From NCBI RefSeq assembly GCF_032362555.1, contig NC_083525.1, positions 7,859,501 through 7,923,500 on the forward strand: a DNA stretch of 64,000 bases, read 5' to 3'. Source of the stretch: Amyelois transitella (taxonomy: Eukaryota; Arthropoda; Insecta; Lepidoptera; Pyralidae). Every line of letters starts with the position of its first letter. The first letter of the stretch is position 1. Positions 35,510-47,800 of this stretch are shown here, piece after piece. A program made the translations under genes and the position numbers. The notes beneath the pieces are model-generated. The model made no database searches, was not told the DNA's origin, and saw only the letters and a list, made by a program, of their open reading frames with translations.

Positions 35510-35703
35510 TTAATTTACAGAATTATTTCTTTGGTTGACAGCATTTTGAAAGTTAGAACGGGTGTTTCCATTGCGCACTATATAGGTTCCTGGGTTGTCG
35601 TGTGGGGGTCTTTGCAGGCGGCCTGAGGTCGGCGGGGGCGGAGGCCTAGCCTCTTTCTCTGGGGCTCGATCAGGTGGAATGATGATATCTTGACGAGGCG
35701 GCA
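35510..35703 (-). CDS. Possible terminal exon, proline-rich
   Basis: On the minus strand a good acceptor (cttttccag) precedes a frame starting MPPRQDIIIPPDRAPEKE and continuing through a Pro-rich PPPPPTSGRL stretch to YIVRNGNTRSNFQN and a stop. AATAAA on the minus strand (35487-35492) follows 18 bases later. Local base composition is higher in G+C than the flanks. I cannot find an upstream exon with confidence and recognise no family. It could instead be a single short gene starting at the Met right after the acceptor, or chance. Confidence 0.35.
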
Positions 35704-37642
35704 TCCTGGAAAAGATGATGGTTTTACTATTTAAGGGTTCATCATTCTCCTGGTAATTCCCGGTTGCATCCTCAAATCTACGAAGAGAAATACGAGGTGC
35801 GCACATGAACACGACGATATACCCCAGCTTCTGAAGCCCCGTTTAAATCAAGCGTAAAATTATTCTGTTAGCTATTAATATACAAACTTACATATTCATT
35901 AAGACTGAGGGTAGACAGAATGAACATTCTCGAGAAGACAAAAGTCTACGTTTATTCTTAAATTAATATAATTTTTTTTTTAACTTTGGCAAAAATATAT
36001 TGAAAGCAGTTAATTATTAATATATCTCTGTCTTAATTAACAACGAAAGTGTTTTTCAATTTATCCGCTAAAAGGAAGCATCTAAAAATATAAATATTAC
36101 CTTTTTATAAAATTATTACTTAAGATGGATGGATTGGCTAGCAACCTGTCACTTTACATACGTAAAATCACGCCTCTTTCCCGGAGAGGTAGGCAGAGAC
36201 TACCTTTTTTTCACTTGCCACTATCTCTGCACTATTTGAATCTCAATTCTGTCATAAGGCCAAACAGCTGAGCGTGGCCTGTCAGACTTTTCAAGACTGT
36301 TGGCTCTGTCTACCCTGCGAGGGACATAGACGTAATTATATGTAAGTAAGTATGTATGGATTAGAGATGGAGTGTTCCAAAAAGATAGATCGTTTAGTAA
36401 TCACGTATCACATTTATGAGAATCATCCATACTTTGATAATGAAATGAGTCAAAATCTTACCTCAAATATATTCGGAAAGACTTGAATTCTTAAGTTGGA
36501 TTTAATTTCTCACTCTGATTACTATGTATGCTTCTTTAAGAATGTTATGAAGATGTGTTTTTGTAGCAGTTTATCTGAAGATAACATATCAGATTAGTGA
36601 TACTGAGTGGTGAGGTAAATAAATAATAATATGTTTATTTACTGGCAAATCACTAATATTGACGAATTCCATTCCGTCAGCTTCCATGCTGAAAAAATAT
36701 AGTAGTAGAAGCTAATAACTAAGGGATTCTTCTTTTTGACGGTGGGCTAGCAACCTGTCTCTATCTGAATCTCATTTCCACCAGTCGTAGCTGAACGTGG
36801 CTTACCAATATCTTCGAGACTTGGCTCTGTCTACTCCGTAAGGTATTGACTTATTCCTCTTAGCTGTCCTTATGGCACCTAGCCTAGCCAAATGCGCTTT
36901 GGCCATCTGATATTTGGAGACAGAGCCGTATGGGGTAGACTAGACAGAGAGCAGTCGCGAAAATACTGAATTGAGATTTGCTAGTGACTTAAAGAAGAAT
37001 CCTTGTTTTGTTTGTCTTTCCCTTGATTGACTATTACAATCAGCAAGAGAAAGAGAAGTTGCCATAATTTCTTTTTACACGATCGTATTTTTATGGACGG
37101 TGGTATGATTAATCTGAGTATAAAAGCTTGCACTAGATGATTCTACTCTATTTCCGTCGTCGCCTGTTACGACATCCATGAAAAGATATGGTTCTAAAGT
37201 AAACATAAAATTTAACAACAAATTATCGAAGTAGTAAAATTAAGTACCATTTGAATTCTACATTCAGAATATTGGTTATTCATTATGTAAATGTAAGGTA
37301 AAAGTGCGACTTCAAAATAAAATCTGAAGTCTTATATATAATACACGGTTTTATCAAAATTTATTTATGTGGCTTTGTAAATGTTATATCCGGGTCCATA
37401 ACATATACCTATTTAAAAAAAGCCGTCAGGCAAATTTGACTTTGACGTTGACAATCGTCGAAATCGAGCTACCTTCAAATAAATGCGAATTATTGTGTAA
37501 ATTCTAGAAAAGTTTAGAAAATACTGAGTAATTGTTCGTGATTCAACTTGTATTTTCTTCTCTTGCATCGGACGAACTAGCAAATTTTTCGTATTTATTC
37601 GAGTGAGAGTTGCACCAGTGAGTGTTTGATCAAAAGTTTGCA
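35704..37642. other. Intergenic region left of HSPBP1
   Basis: 36135-36355 is a forward family A copy split by a reverse RTE-end fragment, with cact on both sides. 36725-36845 is a diverged family A. 37160-37195 is a reverse A scrap. The HSPBP1 promoter presumably lies within about 300 bases left of 37643, but no core element stands out. Confidence 0.6.
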
Positions 37643-40600
37643 ATGGGTTCAAATCCACCCAACAATCAAATTGCTGGAGCGCTGACCTATCCAGCCTCCA
37701 GCAGCAGCAACGTTCAACGTCTTCCTGCACAGCCTCGCCAGCCCAGGAGTTTGCAAGTAAGTAACTGTTTTCATTCAAGTTCTTATGTGTAATGTAATTT
37801 TTAGGTTATGTTTACTGTTAATTCTTCTTGGAAGTAATTTGGGTAAATAATTCCCTGCTTGCTGATAATTTTAAAACTGATAAAAGTTACATCAAATTGA
37901 TGAAATGTATTATTATCGCATACAAATTGAAACTGCACTTTTGCATCATACATTTTGTCTTCTTTGTAAAGTTCTCTCTGTTTTTAAGAAGATTAGTTTA
38001 CTATAGAGAGTTATTAAATTAGCTGAGAGAAGCTGTAAATTTATATAATATTAACAAGTTTAGTTAACAAATTCCAATAAGTGAAGCAAAGACATAAATA
38101 ATACACACATATATCAACAACTTTAGTTAACCAATAAGGGAATGTTATGTTGTGAAAAAAGATAAAGTGACAGGAATTGAAAAGGCAATGCTCAGATGAA
38201 GTAGGTTGGTCAGGTCAAGAATACACTAAAGCACTGAGTTTGCATGAGAGAGTTATGAATGTGGATGAAGTGAAAGAAGTATGCAGGGATCTTGACAAGT
38301 GCAAAGTATTAGTCTGTGCCTACCCCTTCAGGAAAGATTACTAATTTATGTATGTATGTAGTTAACCAGTTACAATAACTTTCAGGGTCTTCTCAGATTT
38401 GCGATGGAGGCGACGAAAGCAGAAGATGCTCCTGGGAATTCAGAGCTGGGGCCTATGGATGAGGAGGTAAATTAGATTTGTTTATTAACCTATTAACTGC
38501 AGTACAGATGAAATTTACTGTGGTCATTTTCACCCTCATTTCATTAAATGGAAAGGTTCATCCATCCATCCATATACTCACATCTATACCTTAATATATA
38601 TTAAAAAAAACAATGAAGAAAGCACTCCATATCAAATATCTATAAAGAATACATCGCCAATTTGGCAGTTGTTTGAAATTGTAACATTTAATTTATACTC
38701 CTTTCATTATTATGATGTCAAATTATTATTATGAATGTCATTTATGAAGAGACACGAAGTTACGAAATTGATTGTTGGACAGTTATACGATCTGAAAGGA
38801 GAAGGTTAACAAATGTACAAACACAAAAAGGCACTCCTTATTTTAATTTGTAAACCTGCTTTCATTTATTCCAAGTAAGTCACAAGAAAAAAAAACAAAT
38901 GTCAAATTTTACATAAGTCTTATAAAGTAATTAAAAATAATTTACAAAATATGATGTGACTGGAAGACCATTTTTACAATAGTGTATGAATTATATGTAT
39001 ATTATGTACAAAGGTCAATTAAAACTCTGGTTAAGTGTTATCAACTGAACTGAATCCCTTAGTTGTACCTGTTAGTATTTTTTGATGTGCAATAGCTTGC
39101 CATACATCAGGACATGGGTTTTCAGTTTTTGTGTGCCTTTTGGCTCTGTCTAAGTAAGGAATAAAGACGTGTTTAATTGTATGAATATATGTATTTTATA
39201 CTTGTTGGTCTACCGTACACAACATTGCGACAATATATGTATAAATATTCTATTTAGAAATACAACATTGAATTTTAAAATGGTTCTAATAGGTGAATTA
39301 TAAACCCACCATTTTAAACTTTTAAAGTATTGTAGTTTCTTTAACATATTTTTTTTATATACACAAGCAAAATCACGTCTTCATTCCTTAGGGGGTAGAC
39401 AGAGCCAACATTCTCAATCATAATCATTTATTCCTAGATTCAAACGTTTATTTGCCAACTATGAGTCATAAATATAATGCAGGTGGTATGTATAATTTTT
39501 TTCGTATCATAGCAACTAACTCCTTGAACAAAAAGACCGAAAAACCATGTTTACCTTCTTTTTTATTAGTCAAAATATGTAATAAGTCAAAATATTGTGC
39601 CGTGAAGAATGGGACCACTCCATCTCTTTCCCATGGACGTCGTAAAAGGCGACTAAGGGATAGGCTTACATACTTGGGAATCCTTTTTAGGCGATGGGCT
39701 AGCAACCTGTCACTATTTGAATCTCAATTCTATCTTAAAGCCAAATAGCTGAACGTGGCCTATCAGTCTTTATAAGACTGTTGGCTCTGTCTACCCTGCA
39801 AGGGATATAGACGTGATTCTATGTATATGTATGCAAAATATGTAAATTTTAATTACACAATTTCAGCGCCGTAGATTCCTTGAGGAGGCGCTCAAGAGCC
39901 TCACGGTGAACGTAGCGGAGGTCCTGCAGAGGGCCATCAAGGTGCTCACGGACCGGGAGAAGGTAGACAGCGTCCAGTTCGGGGAGGGGCTGCCGGAAGA
40001 TGTCGCGAACTCGTTTGACAATCTGTCGGAGTACATTGACGATTTGGACGTCGCCAATGGTATGTGTACACACGTCTTTGTCCCCTCACAGCATAGACAG
40101 AGCCAACAATCTCAAACAATAAAATAAATAAATATATATGGGATAAATTACACGGATTGAGTTAGCCTTGAAGTTAGTTCGAGACTTGTGTTACGAGATA
40201 CTAACTCAACGATACTATATTTTGTAATAAATACTTTATATAGATATCCAAGACCCAGGCCAATCAGAAAAAGTTCTTTCCTCATCATGTCACAGACAAG
40301 CGTACTACCGCTGGGTCACAGCAGAAGCCGTCAATATCATTTATTCCTTTTACATACATAAATACATACATAAAATCACGCCTCTTTCCCGGAGGGGTAT
40401 GCAGAGACTACCTCTTTCCACTTGCCACGATCTCTGCATATTTCCTTCGCTTCATCCACATTCATAACTCTCTTCATGCAAGCTCGGCGGTTTCGTGTAC
40501 TTTTGACCTGACCCTTCACCATTTATTCCTTTTAAATTTTTTTAATTAATCAAACCACTCCTCTTTTGCAGACTTTTACAAAATGGGCGGCTTTGCCATC

Positions 40601-43358
40601 TTCCCGATATGCTACAGCAGTGAGAACGAGGAACTGCGCACCCGAGCCAGCGCGGTTCTGGCAGAACTGTGTCAGAACAACCCGTTCTGTCAGGCCAAAG
40701 CTTTAGAGTGCGGCCTGTTGGACGTTCTGCTGCATCTGGTGCAGTCAGAGCGCGGACAGGCCCTTATCAAATGTCTGTACGCTATATCTTGTAAGTTTTT
40801 TTTTTTAATTTTTTTATTAATATGTAAAGATTTGACAAAGTTAAAATTTAAGCAATATGAAGTGCGATATGAATCCTATAATCTATACTAATATTATAAA
40901 GATGAACAGTTTGTTTGTTTGTTTGAACGCGCTAATCTCAAGAACTACTGGTTCGAATTTAAGAATTATTTTTGCGTTGAATAGAACATTTATCGAGGAA
41001 AGCTTTAGGCTATACATATAACATCACACTGCAACTCTAAGGAGCAAAAAAGTAATAGAATATGTGAAAAAATACGGGGAAAATTATTTATCCTTGAGGG
41101 CTTTAATGATACCCAAAATAACTATTCCACGCGGACGATGTCGCGGGCACAGCTAGTATATATATAATAAATATTTTTTCTGATTGTTGGAACATTTTCT
41201 GTGAACTATATAGTTGTTTGCATGTAAATGAATTTGCCGTGTTGTTTTCGTCACTTTAGAATAAACACTCCAAATTTTTTTCATGGATGTCGTAAAAGGC
41301 GACTAAGGGATAAATGCTTACGAACTTCGGATTCTTTTTGTAGGCAATGGGCTAGTAACCTGTCAGTATTTGAATCTAAATTCCATTATTAAGCCATATA
41401 GTTGAACGTGGCCTTTCAGCTTAATACTGTTGGCTCTGTCTATCCCGCAAGAGATATAAGTAGACGTCATTATATGTGTGTATGTACTAATTTTTTTTTT
41501 CCAAGATTTAGATTTAATTTTATTTAGAATTAAGAGATCTATATTTGTATATTGACGTCCGATGAAAATGTTGCAGTGTAGTTTGTTCCGCCGCTTCTTC
41601 TACACATGCTCTTTGGATGCGGTAGTAGTTATAATTAGATTTTAGTGATGTGACGTCAATAAGTGATACCTTGTATCCAATTTTGAAAATAAATCTATTC
41701 TATTTTATTCAAGGTACATGCCGCGAATTCGAACCAGCGTGTCACGATCTCATAGAGAAGGGCGGATGCGACGTGTTGGCTGAGCTGCTGACTGCGCACG
41801 AGGAAGCCGCCAGGACCAAGGCGGCCTTCCTCATCAGATACCTCAGCCATCACTACCCTGAGGCCAAAGGTTAGTAGTGAGCTCTCGAAATCCTGTGGGG
41901 ATTTACAAAGCGTTGTGTGCTTTAAAATTGTACAGATTAAGATCCAGTTTTGAATGGTATTGAAAGAAATACATACATATAGTCACGTCTATATCCCTTA
42001 CGGGGTAGACAGAGCCAACAGTCTTGAAACGACTGATAGTCCACGTTCAGCTGTTTGGCTTTATGATGGAATTGAGATTCAAATAGTGACAGGTTGCTAG
42101 CCCATCGCCTAAAAAAAGGATCGCAATTTTATAAGCCTATCCCTTAGTCGCTTTTTACGACATCCATGGGAAAGAGATGGAGTGGTCCTATTCTTTTTTG
42201 TATTGGTGCCGGGAACCACACGGCACTTTTGATAAAAGAAATATATTTCTATATACAGGGTGTTTTGGTAAATAGCTTTACATATTTAAGGACGTAGTAA
42301 ATCAACAACAAAGTACTACTTTAAAAGATAAAAATAATCAAAACAGTGAACAGAGTCTCAGAATGTTTGGGACAATGTCCCGTGTTCGCGTTTCGCACTG
42401 TCAACTCGTCCTTTCTTTTACCCCGTGTTTTTAACCCCCTATTTTTTTAAATTACATACTTGAAACGTGAATCAGATACAGAGTGCCCCCTTTCCTTTTA
42501 CTTAACTTTTCCATTTATCAGACACCCTGTATAATATATGCCCTATTTTATGGTTTAACATAGAATAGAATAGATTTACTTTCAAAATTGGATACAAGGT
42601 ATCACTTGTTGGCGTCACATCACTTAAATCTAATTATAACTACTACCGCTTCCAAAGCGCATGTGTAGAAGAAGCGGCGGAAAAAACTACACTGCAGTAT
42701 TTTCACCGGACGTCAATTACCATACCTCGCAATATGTTTGGGTTGTGCGTTGATATGTCACTCAATAGTCAGTGTTCTCTTTTATTTATTAAATAAAAAT
42801 AATAATTCGGCTTCTGTGGCGCAGCGGTAGTTCGATTGTCTGTGACACCGAAGGTCCCGGTTTCGAATCCCGATGAGGGCATGATGAGAAAGGAACTTGG
42901 ATGTTTATCTATATAAAAGTATTTATTATAAAATATAGAAACGTTGTGTTAGTATCTTGTAACACAAGTCTCGAACTTACTTCGAGGCTCAATCAATCAG
43001 TGTAATTTGTCCCTTATGTATTTATTTATTTATATTTATTTAATTCCTTCCAGATAGATTTATCCAGAACAATTTGGTGGGAACAATCACTGACCAGGTA
43101 AAATGCGGTCGCGACTCCACCACGGAGCATTTGCTGAGCATCCTACACACTCTCATCGAAGGTTCGGATCCGAGGATCCTCAGACAATGCAGGGACCCCG
43201 CTATAGACTTGAAGAATGTTCTGGAAAACCATCTCAAGAGTAAAGACCTCCAAGATGATACCTATTTGGAGGAGAAAGAATATTGCCAACAGCTGTTGAG
43301 AGCGGTCTTTGAAAACTGTCCAGTAGAAGACTTGGATGAGGAAATAGCTGATAGATAG
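37643..43358 (+). CDS. HSPBP1: HSPBP1, Hsp70-binding nucleotide exchange factor
   Basis: Six exons: 37643-37756, 38386-38466, 39867-40059, 40572-40790, 41714-41869, 43054-43358. All junctions are GT..AG and the phases fit, giving 355 residues against about 359 for the human protein. After a Gly/Pro/Gln-rich start and LLRFAMEA, exon 3 gives RRRFLEEALKSLTVNVAEVL, and exons 4-6 encode armadillo repeats: FYKMGGFAIFPICYSSENEE, RASAVLAELCQNNPFCQ, GLLDVLLHLVQSERGQ, LIKCLYAISC, TKAAFLIRYLSHHYPEAK. These match the Hsp70-embracing fold of HSPBP1/Fes1. By family knowledge it binds the ATPase lobe of cytosolic Hsp70 and promotes ADP release. Introns are filled with repeats, and a family E tail ends exactly at the acceptor of exon 5. 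A likely poly(A) signal is at 44017-44022. Confidence 0.93.
38205..38355 (+). repeat. RTE-end fragment in HSPBP1 intron 2
   Basis: It reads gagagttatgaatgtggatg, aaagaagtatgcagggatct, tgtgcctaccccttcagga, and ends in (TATG)n. It is a diverged copy of the LINE 3' coding end seen intact at 54013-54468. Confidence 0.75.
39366..39835. repeat. Family A scrap (-) and family A copy (+) in HSPBP1 intron 2
   Basis: 39366-39415 is a reverse tail piece. 39599-39833 is a forward copy in which the head is shortened (gccgtgaagaatgggacc); all later blocks and the tail are present. Confidence 0.85.
40075..40530 (-). repeat. Family F tail and RTE-end copy in HSPBP1 intron 3
   Basis: 40130-40315 is the reverse body of the tRNA-derived SINE F (acggattgagttagcc, ccaagacccaggccaatcag). 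40365-40525 is a reverse RTE-end copy (aaatcacgcctctttcccgg .. caagctcggcggtttcg). Confidence 0.8.
40880..41490. repeat. Family C (-) and family A (+) in HSPBP1 intron 4
   Basis: 40880-41165 is reverse family C, ending in acgatgtcgcgggcacagct. 41233-41487 is a diverged forward family A (gccgtgttgttttcgtcac .. tagacgtcattatatgtgtg). Confidence 0.8.
41525..41712 (+). repeat. Family E copy abutting HSPBP1 exon 5
   Basis: The complete E body ends in aaataaatctattctatttt, then attcaag, and exon 5 begins at 41714. The repeat's pyrimidine-containing tail therefore forms the 3' splice-site region. Confidence 0.85.
41972..42234 (-). repeat. Family A SINE-like element, complete, with TSD
   Basis: Full reverse copy from the CATA tail to ggtgccgggaaccacacggc. 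It is flanked by aaagaaata at 41963-41971 and 42235-42243. Confidence 0.92.
42255..42540. mobile_element. MITE with ACAGGGTGT ends
   Basis: The ends acagggtgttttggtaaa and, on the reverse complement, acagggtgtctgataaa form an inverted repeat around 286 bp of noncoding DNA. The flanks are TA-rich, so a short TA-type duplication cannot be proved. Confidence 0.75.
42552..43030. repeat. Family E (-) and family F SINE (+) in HSPBP1 intron 5
   Basis: 42552-42718 is reverse family E. 42811-43030 is a full family F SINE: tRNA-like head with A box tggcgcagcggtag and B box ggtttcgaatcccg, then the gatgtttatctatataaa body and the aactcaatcagtgtaatttg-type end. Confidence 0.82.
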
Positions 43359-44100
43359 GGTTAAAGTTTAATGGAATGTTGTAACATGATCACTGTGACA
43401 GATGTCAAATGCTGACATTTTATGGTCTGTCTTTTTATGTCATGATAATTGTTCCATCTTGCTGTCATAGAGATCAAGTTATATTGATAATGACTACAGT
43501 TGTGTTATAAAAAACTGTAATAATTGTTTTAAATATGAAATTCTTAATTTAATTTTGAAATTCGTAATCTCCAGTATAAGATTTTTTTTTTAATTCGTAA
43601 TGGCCAGCTTTCTATTTTCTGTGCTGGCAAGTTATTAGAGATTGTTTTTTTTTATTTATTATCAAAAGAAATGCATAAAATGCCGATCTCAAAAGACATG
43701 AAGGCTTCGTTGCCGAGTACATTTTTCTTGACGGCCAGCGTGGGCGAAATTACTTTTTAATATAATTTTTTTTAAAGAAATCACTAACGTAGGCTTTATA
43801 AAATCTAAACTGACGCTTTTAAAATGAAGTGGTGTTTAGCAAAAGCCCGATTTGAGTTAATAATAATTGTTTTGTTAATCTTCAAAATTAAGCATAAACA
43901 AGAATGATTCATAAAACTTTCCAATGGGAGCTTCTTTGAAATTTTTCTGAATCTTCTTCTATGACGCGTTATTTTTAATTTTATTTAATTAAGCGATGTA
44001 AATAATTCCTGCAAACAATAAAAATGTTTTCCTTTTATACATGATATTTTGTTTCATGCTTGATTCTTTTATTCTATTCCTAAAGTACCACTCCATCAAT

Positions 44101-44662
44101 CAATAGGACCACTCCATCTCGTTCCCATGGATGTCGTAAAAGGCGACTAAGGGATAGGCTTATACACTTGGGATTCTCCTTTTAGGCGATGGGCTAGCAA
44201 CCTGTCGCTATTTGAATCTCAATTATATCATTAAGCCAAACAGCTGAACGTGGCCTATCAGTCTTTTCAACACTCTTGGCTCTTTCTATCCCAGAAGGGA
44301 TATAGACGTAATTATATGCATGTATGAAGAGAAGCAGCTGACCCACAATGTGTTTCTACGTTCTTTACTACCAGAAGTATTTTAACTTTATCTATTTGAC
44401 AAAATATTCGTATTGAAATAATTAGTTTTACATGCATTCATGTTTTTTAATGTGCATACGTCCACGATTTAGATTAAAAAGATCTATATTTGTAAATTGA
44501 AATCCGGTGAAGATGCTGCAGTGTAGTTTGTTCCGCCGCTTCTTTTACACATGCGGTTTGGAAGCGGTAGAAGTAATAAGTACATTAAAATGATGTGACA
44601 TCAATAAGTGATACATTGTATCCGATTTTGAAAATAAATTTATTCTATTCTATTCTAGACAA
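44101..44662 (+). repeat. Family A and family E copies between HSPBP1 and the protease
   Basis: 44101-44325 is family A without its head. 44470-44662 is family E, ending in (TCTAT)n. Confidence 0.85.
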
Positions 44663-44827
44663 GACATGAAAGTAGTGAGAGCATACAATGAGCATACAAT
44701 CATCTCATATTTACATTGAAGACAAACGGTGGTTTAAAAAAATCAAAACGGAAAACTAAATAATAAAACTGATCTTTATTTCAAAATACATATAAAATAT
44801 ATATATTTTTAATTTATTTCAGCATTT

Positions 44828-47800
44828 TTAAACGTTGACAATTATCGGCGTGTCGTAAGGCACCTCTACGAAGTTCGGCGCGTCGATATTAGGGACCTCT
44901 CCCGAGGGTTGCTCCTCCGAGTCCAGGGTCCAGTCGAAGTTGATTCCCGTCACCTCCAGGTACCAGTCGTGGTAGTGACCAGGGCGGACGTACGCTGGAG
45001 AATTTTCCATTTATTAATCTGTGATACTTTGTATACATACATACATATAATCACGTCTATTTCCCTTGCGGGGTAGACAGAGTCAACGGTCTTGAAAATA
45101 CAGATAGACCACGTTCAGCAGCTTGGCTCAATGATAGAATTGAGATTCAAATAAAGTGACAGGTTGCCAGCGCGTCGCCTAAAAGAAGAATCCCAAGTTT
45201 TAAAAGACTATCCCTTAGTCGCCTTTTATGACATCCATGGGAACGAGATGGAGAGGTCCTATTCCATTGTCTATGGTGCCGAGAACCGCACCACACTTAC
45301 TTGACTCCCCACAAAATATCTCTACCAAAAATCTGATCGGTGATTTTCAAGACAAAAATGCTAAAACAAACAAACATACATTCGGGTGGAATCACTCCTT
45401 CCAACTGGTATTTGTCCCGGCGTGGTGCAATTTTTGTCTACGATTCTGGATTGGATTAGTCATGTGGACCTACATATTTTATTTTAACTCTATCTTAATT
45501 TATTTGACGAAATATTCGTATTGATATAAGTAATTAGTTCTACAATCATTCATGTTTTTTAATGTAGACAATGTGCATTCGTCCACGATGTAGTTTTAAG
45601 AGATCTATATTTGTAAATTGACGTCCGATGAAAATGCTGCTGTGTAGTTTGTTCCGCCACTTCTACACATGCGCTTTGGAAGCGGTAGTACTTATAATTA
45701 GATTTAAGTGATGTGACTGTCAATAAGTGATACCTTGTATCCAATTTTGAAATTAAATCTATTCATGTTTTCTCACAAAGCTATTTTGGCAAGGTATCAC
45801 AAAGACGACATAGAAAGTGGATTGAAAACAGTACCTCCATTTTTTGGAATCGGTTAAAAATAAACACCAATTAAGTATTACCTGATGGGAAGGCACTGTT
45901 GCAGCCGGCTGTGGAGCCGAAGCTGACCACACCGATCATCGTGATCTCACCGTCTTCATCGATCTTGGTCAGAGGGCCGCCGCTGTCACCCTGAAATAAA
46001 AAAAAAAAAACAAATTTAAAAAAAAAGAAATTGGCGGGAAAACAAACGAGAAAAGTAAATGCTGGTACTTAACTTTGTGAATGTTGACCAGCAAAAAGAC
46101 ATGATGGACTTATGATTATGGCTAATAGATGGACCCTAAGGGTCAACGTAAGGGAACCAAGGGTAAACGGCTTGAGATTCAAATAGTGACAGATTGCTAG
46201 CCTACAAGAAGAATACATACATACATACATATAATCACGTCTATATCCCTTGCGGGTTAGACAGAGCCAACAGTCTTGTAAAGACTAATAGGCCACGTTC
46301 AGCTGTTTGGCTTTAAGATGGAATTGAGATTCAAATAGTGACAGGTTGCTAGCCCATCGCCTAAAAGAAGAATCCCAAGTTTATAAGCCTTTCCCTTAGT
46401 CGCTTATTACGATATCTGTATATATATACCTACCTGGCAAGAAGACTGTGCGGTATTATTGTAGTATTCCGCGCAGATAGTCTGGTCTTGGACGACGTTG
46501 GAAGTGCTATACCAGCGTCTGCATTCAGCGTTGGAGATCCCCCTGAGGTGGACCCATCGGAGGACCTCGGAGGTGGTGCCACCTGGTCAAAAGTCAAGGG
46601 TAAGGTCATCAGCATCATTCAGGAACTAAGCCCTTGGCAGGACTTCAATGTCATTTATAGATTAAACACAGTATTGTTAACTAACTGGTTAGTAAGAAAA
46701 TGTTTTGTGAAGTGCAAAAAACGTTTATTTATTTATATTAACTTGGGTCGAAACAACATTTTTTGTAAGTGTGTTTGGTACACGATATCGTTGGTCTGAT
46801 TTTGATGAAATTTAAAATGTGGTATGTAGAATCTGTTAATATATTTTTTTATTTTGTGAGACATCAAATAAAGTATATTTGGAGATATTGACAATTTTGT
46901 AAAAAAATTGTGTTCGCGAGGTCTAACTTCGCGGTGAACGACTTAGTAGTTAGAAATTCATGAAGGCTTTAGCCAGGCTTAGTCTTGTCTGGGGCGGCTG
47001 TACCGCGGCTCCGACGATATTGAGTCGGATGTTGCATTTATGGTCCAATCCATGAAATCTTTGATATCGCGATTTATACGCGCTGTGGTTGGTTGGTGGC
47101 GTGTGACGTTTGAGATGTCACCATAGTCAATTTTAAAAACTAACCGTTAATAGCATCGTCAGTCAACCCATAACCACTGACAGTAAGAACAACGCCGGTG
47201 TAGTCAATGTTGCGTTGTTGGCTGTTCTGTAACCGGCAAGGCTGGATGTATCCTGGAAAAAAATATTTATCAGTCGAGTCAAAAATTCATCGCTCCACTC
47301 TATAAACTCCTCTCTCCATCATTAAGCCATCTAATTGAATGTCTTTTCGAGACTGTCTACCCCGTAAGGTAAAGACATATAGGTACATAAGTATCGAAAA
47401 CCAAGAATATTTTTCTAAGATGTTTCCCTAGTCGAGAAAAACAATTACATTTTCGGCTTCCCGCCAAAAGCTTGACTTTTTTTTTTTATCAACACGAAGG
47501 CAACAACTTACTCCCATATGGTATGTGCTGCTGAACCCCAATCAAGGCGATGTCGTCAGTCTGTACCCCGGCCTGGATCTCGTTGTACCTCGGGTGGATG
47601 TATTTCCCTGAAGCCTCCACAATGTACTCAGGTCGGGTCAAGTTGGTCAGGCCGAAGCGTATGACGAAAGTGTTGCGACTGTGAAAGAAACATTTTATTT
47701 AATTAACTGTCAACGTCATCCTCCTTGCTTAATATGGCAACCACCTCATTCCAAAAGAGGATTAAGTTATACGAAGCACTATCAGTATAATATCATTAAT

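Noticed and set aside
35885-36480. Possible upstream minus-strand exons for the proline-rich exon
   Set aside because: GT donors exist near 35889 and 36460, but the frames meet stops before any acceptor, so I cannot support a join.
37413-37778. 121-codon minus-strand frame
   Set aside because: It is antisense to HSPBP1 exon 1 and its promoter, with no domain.
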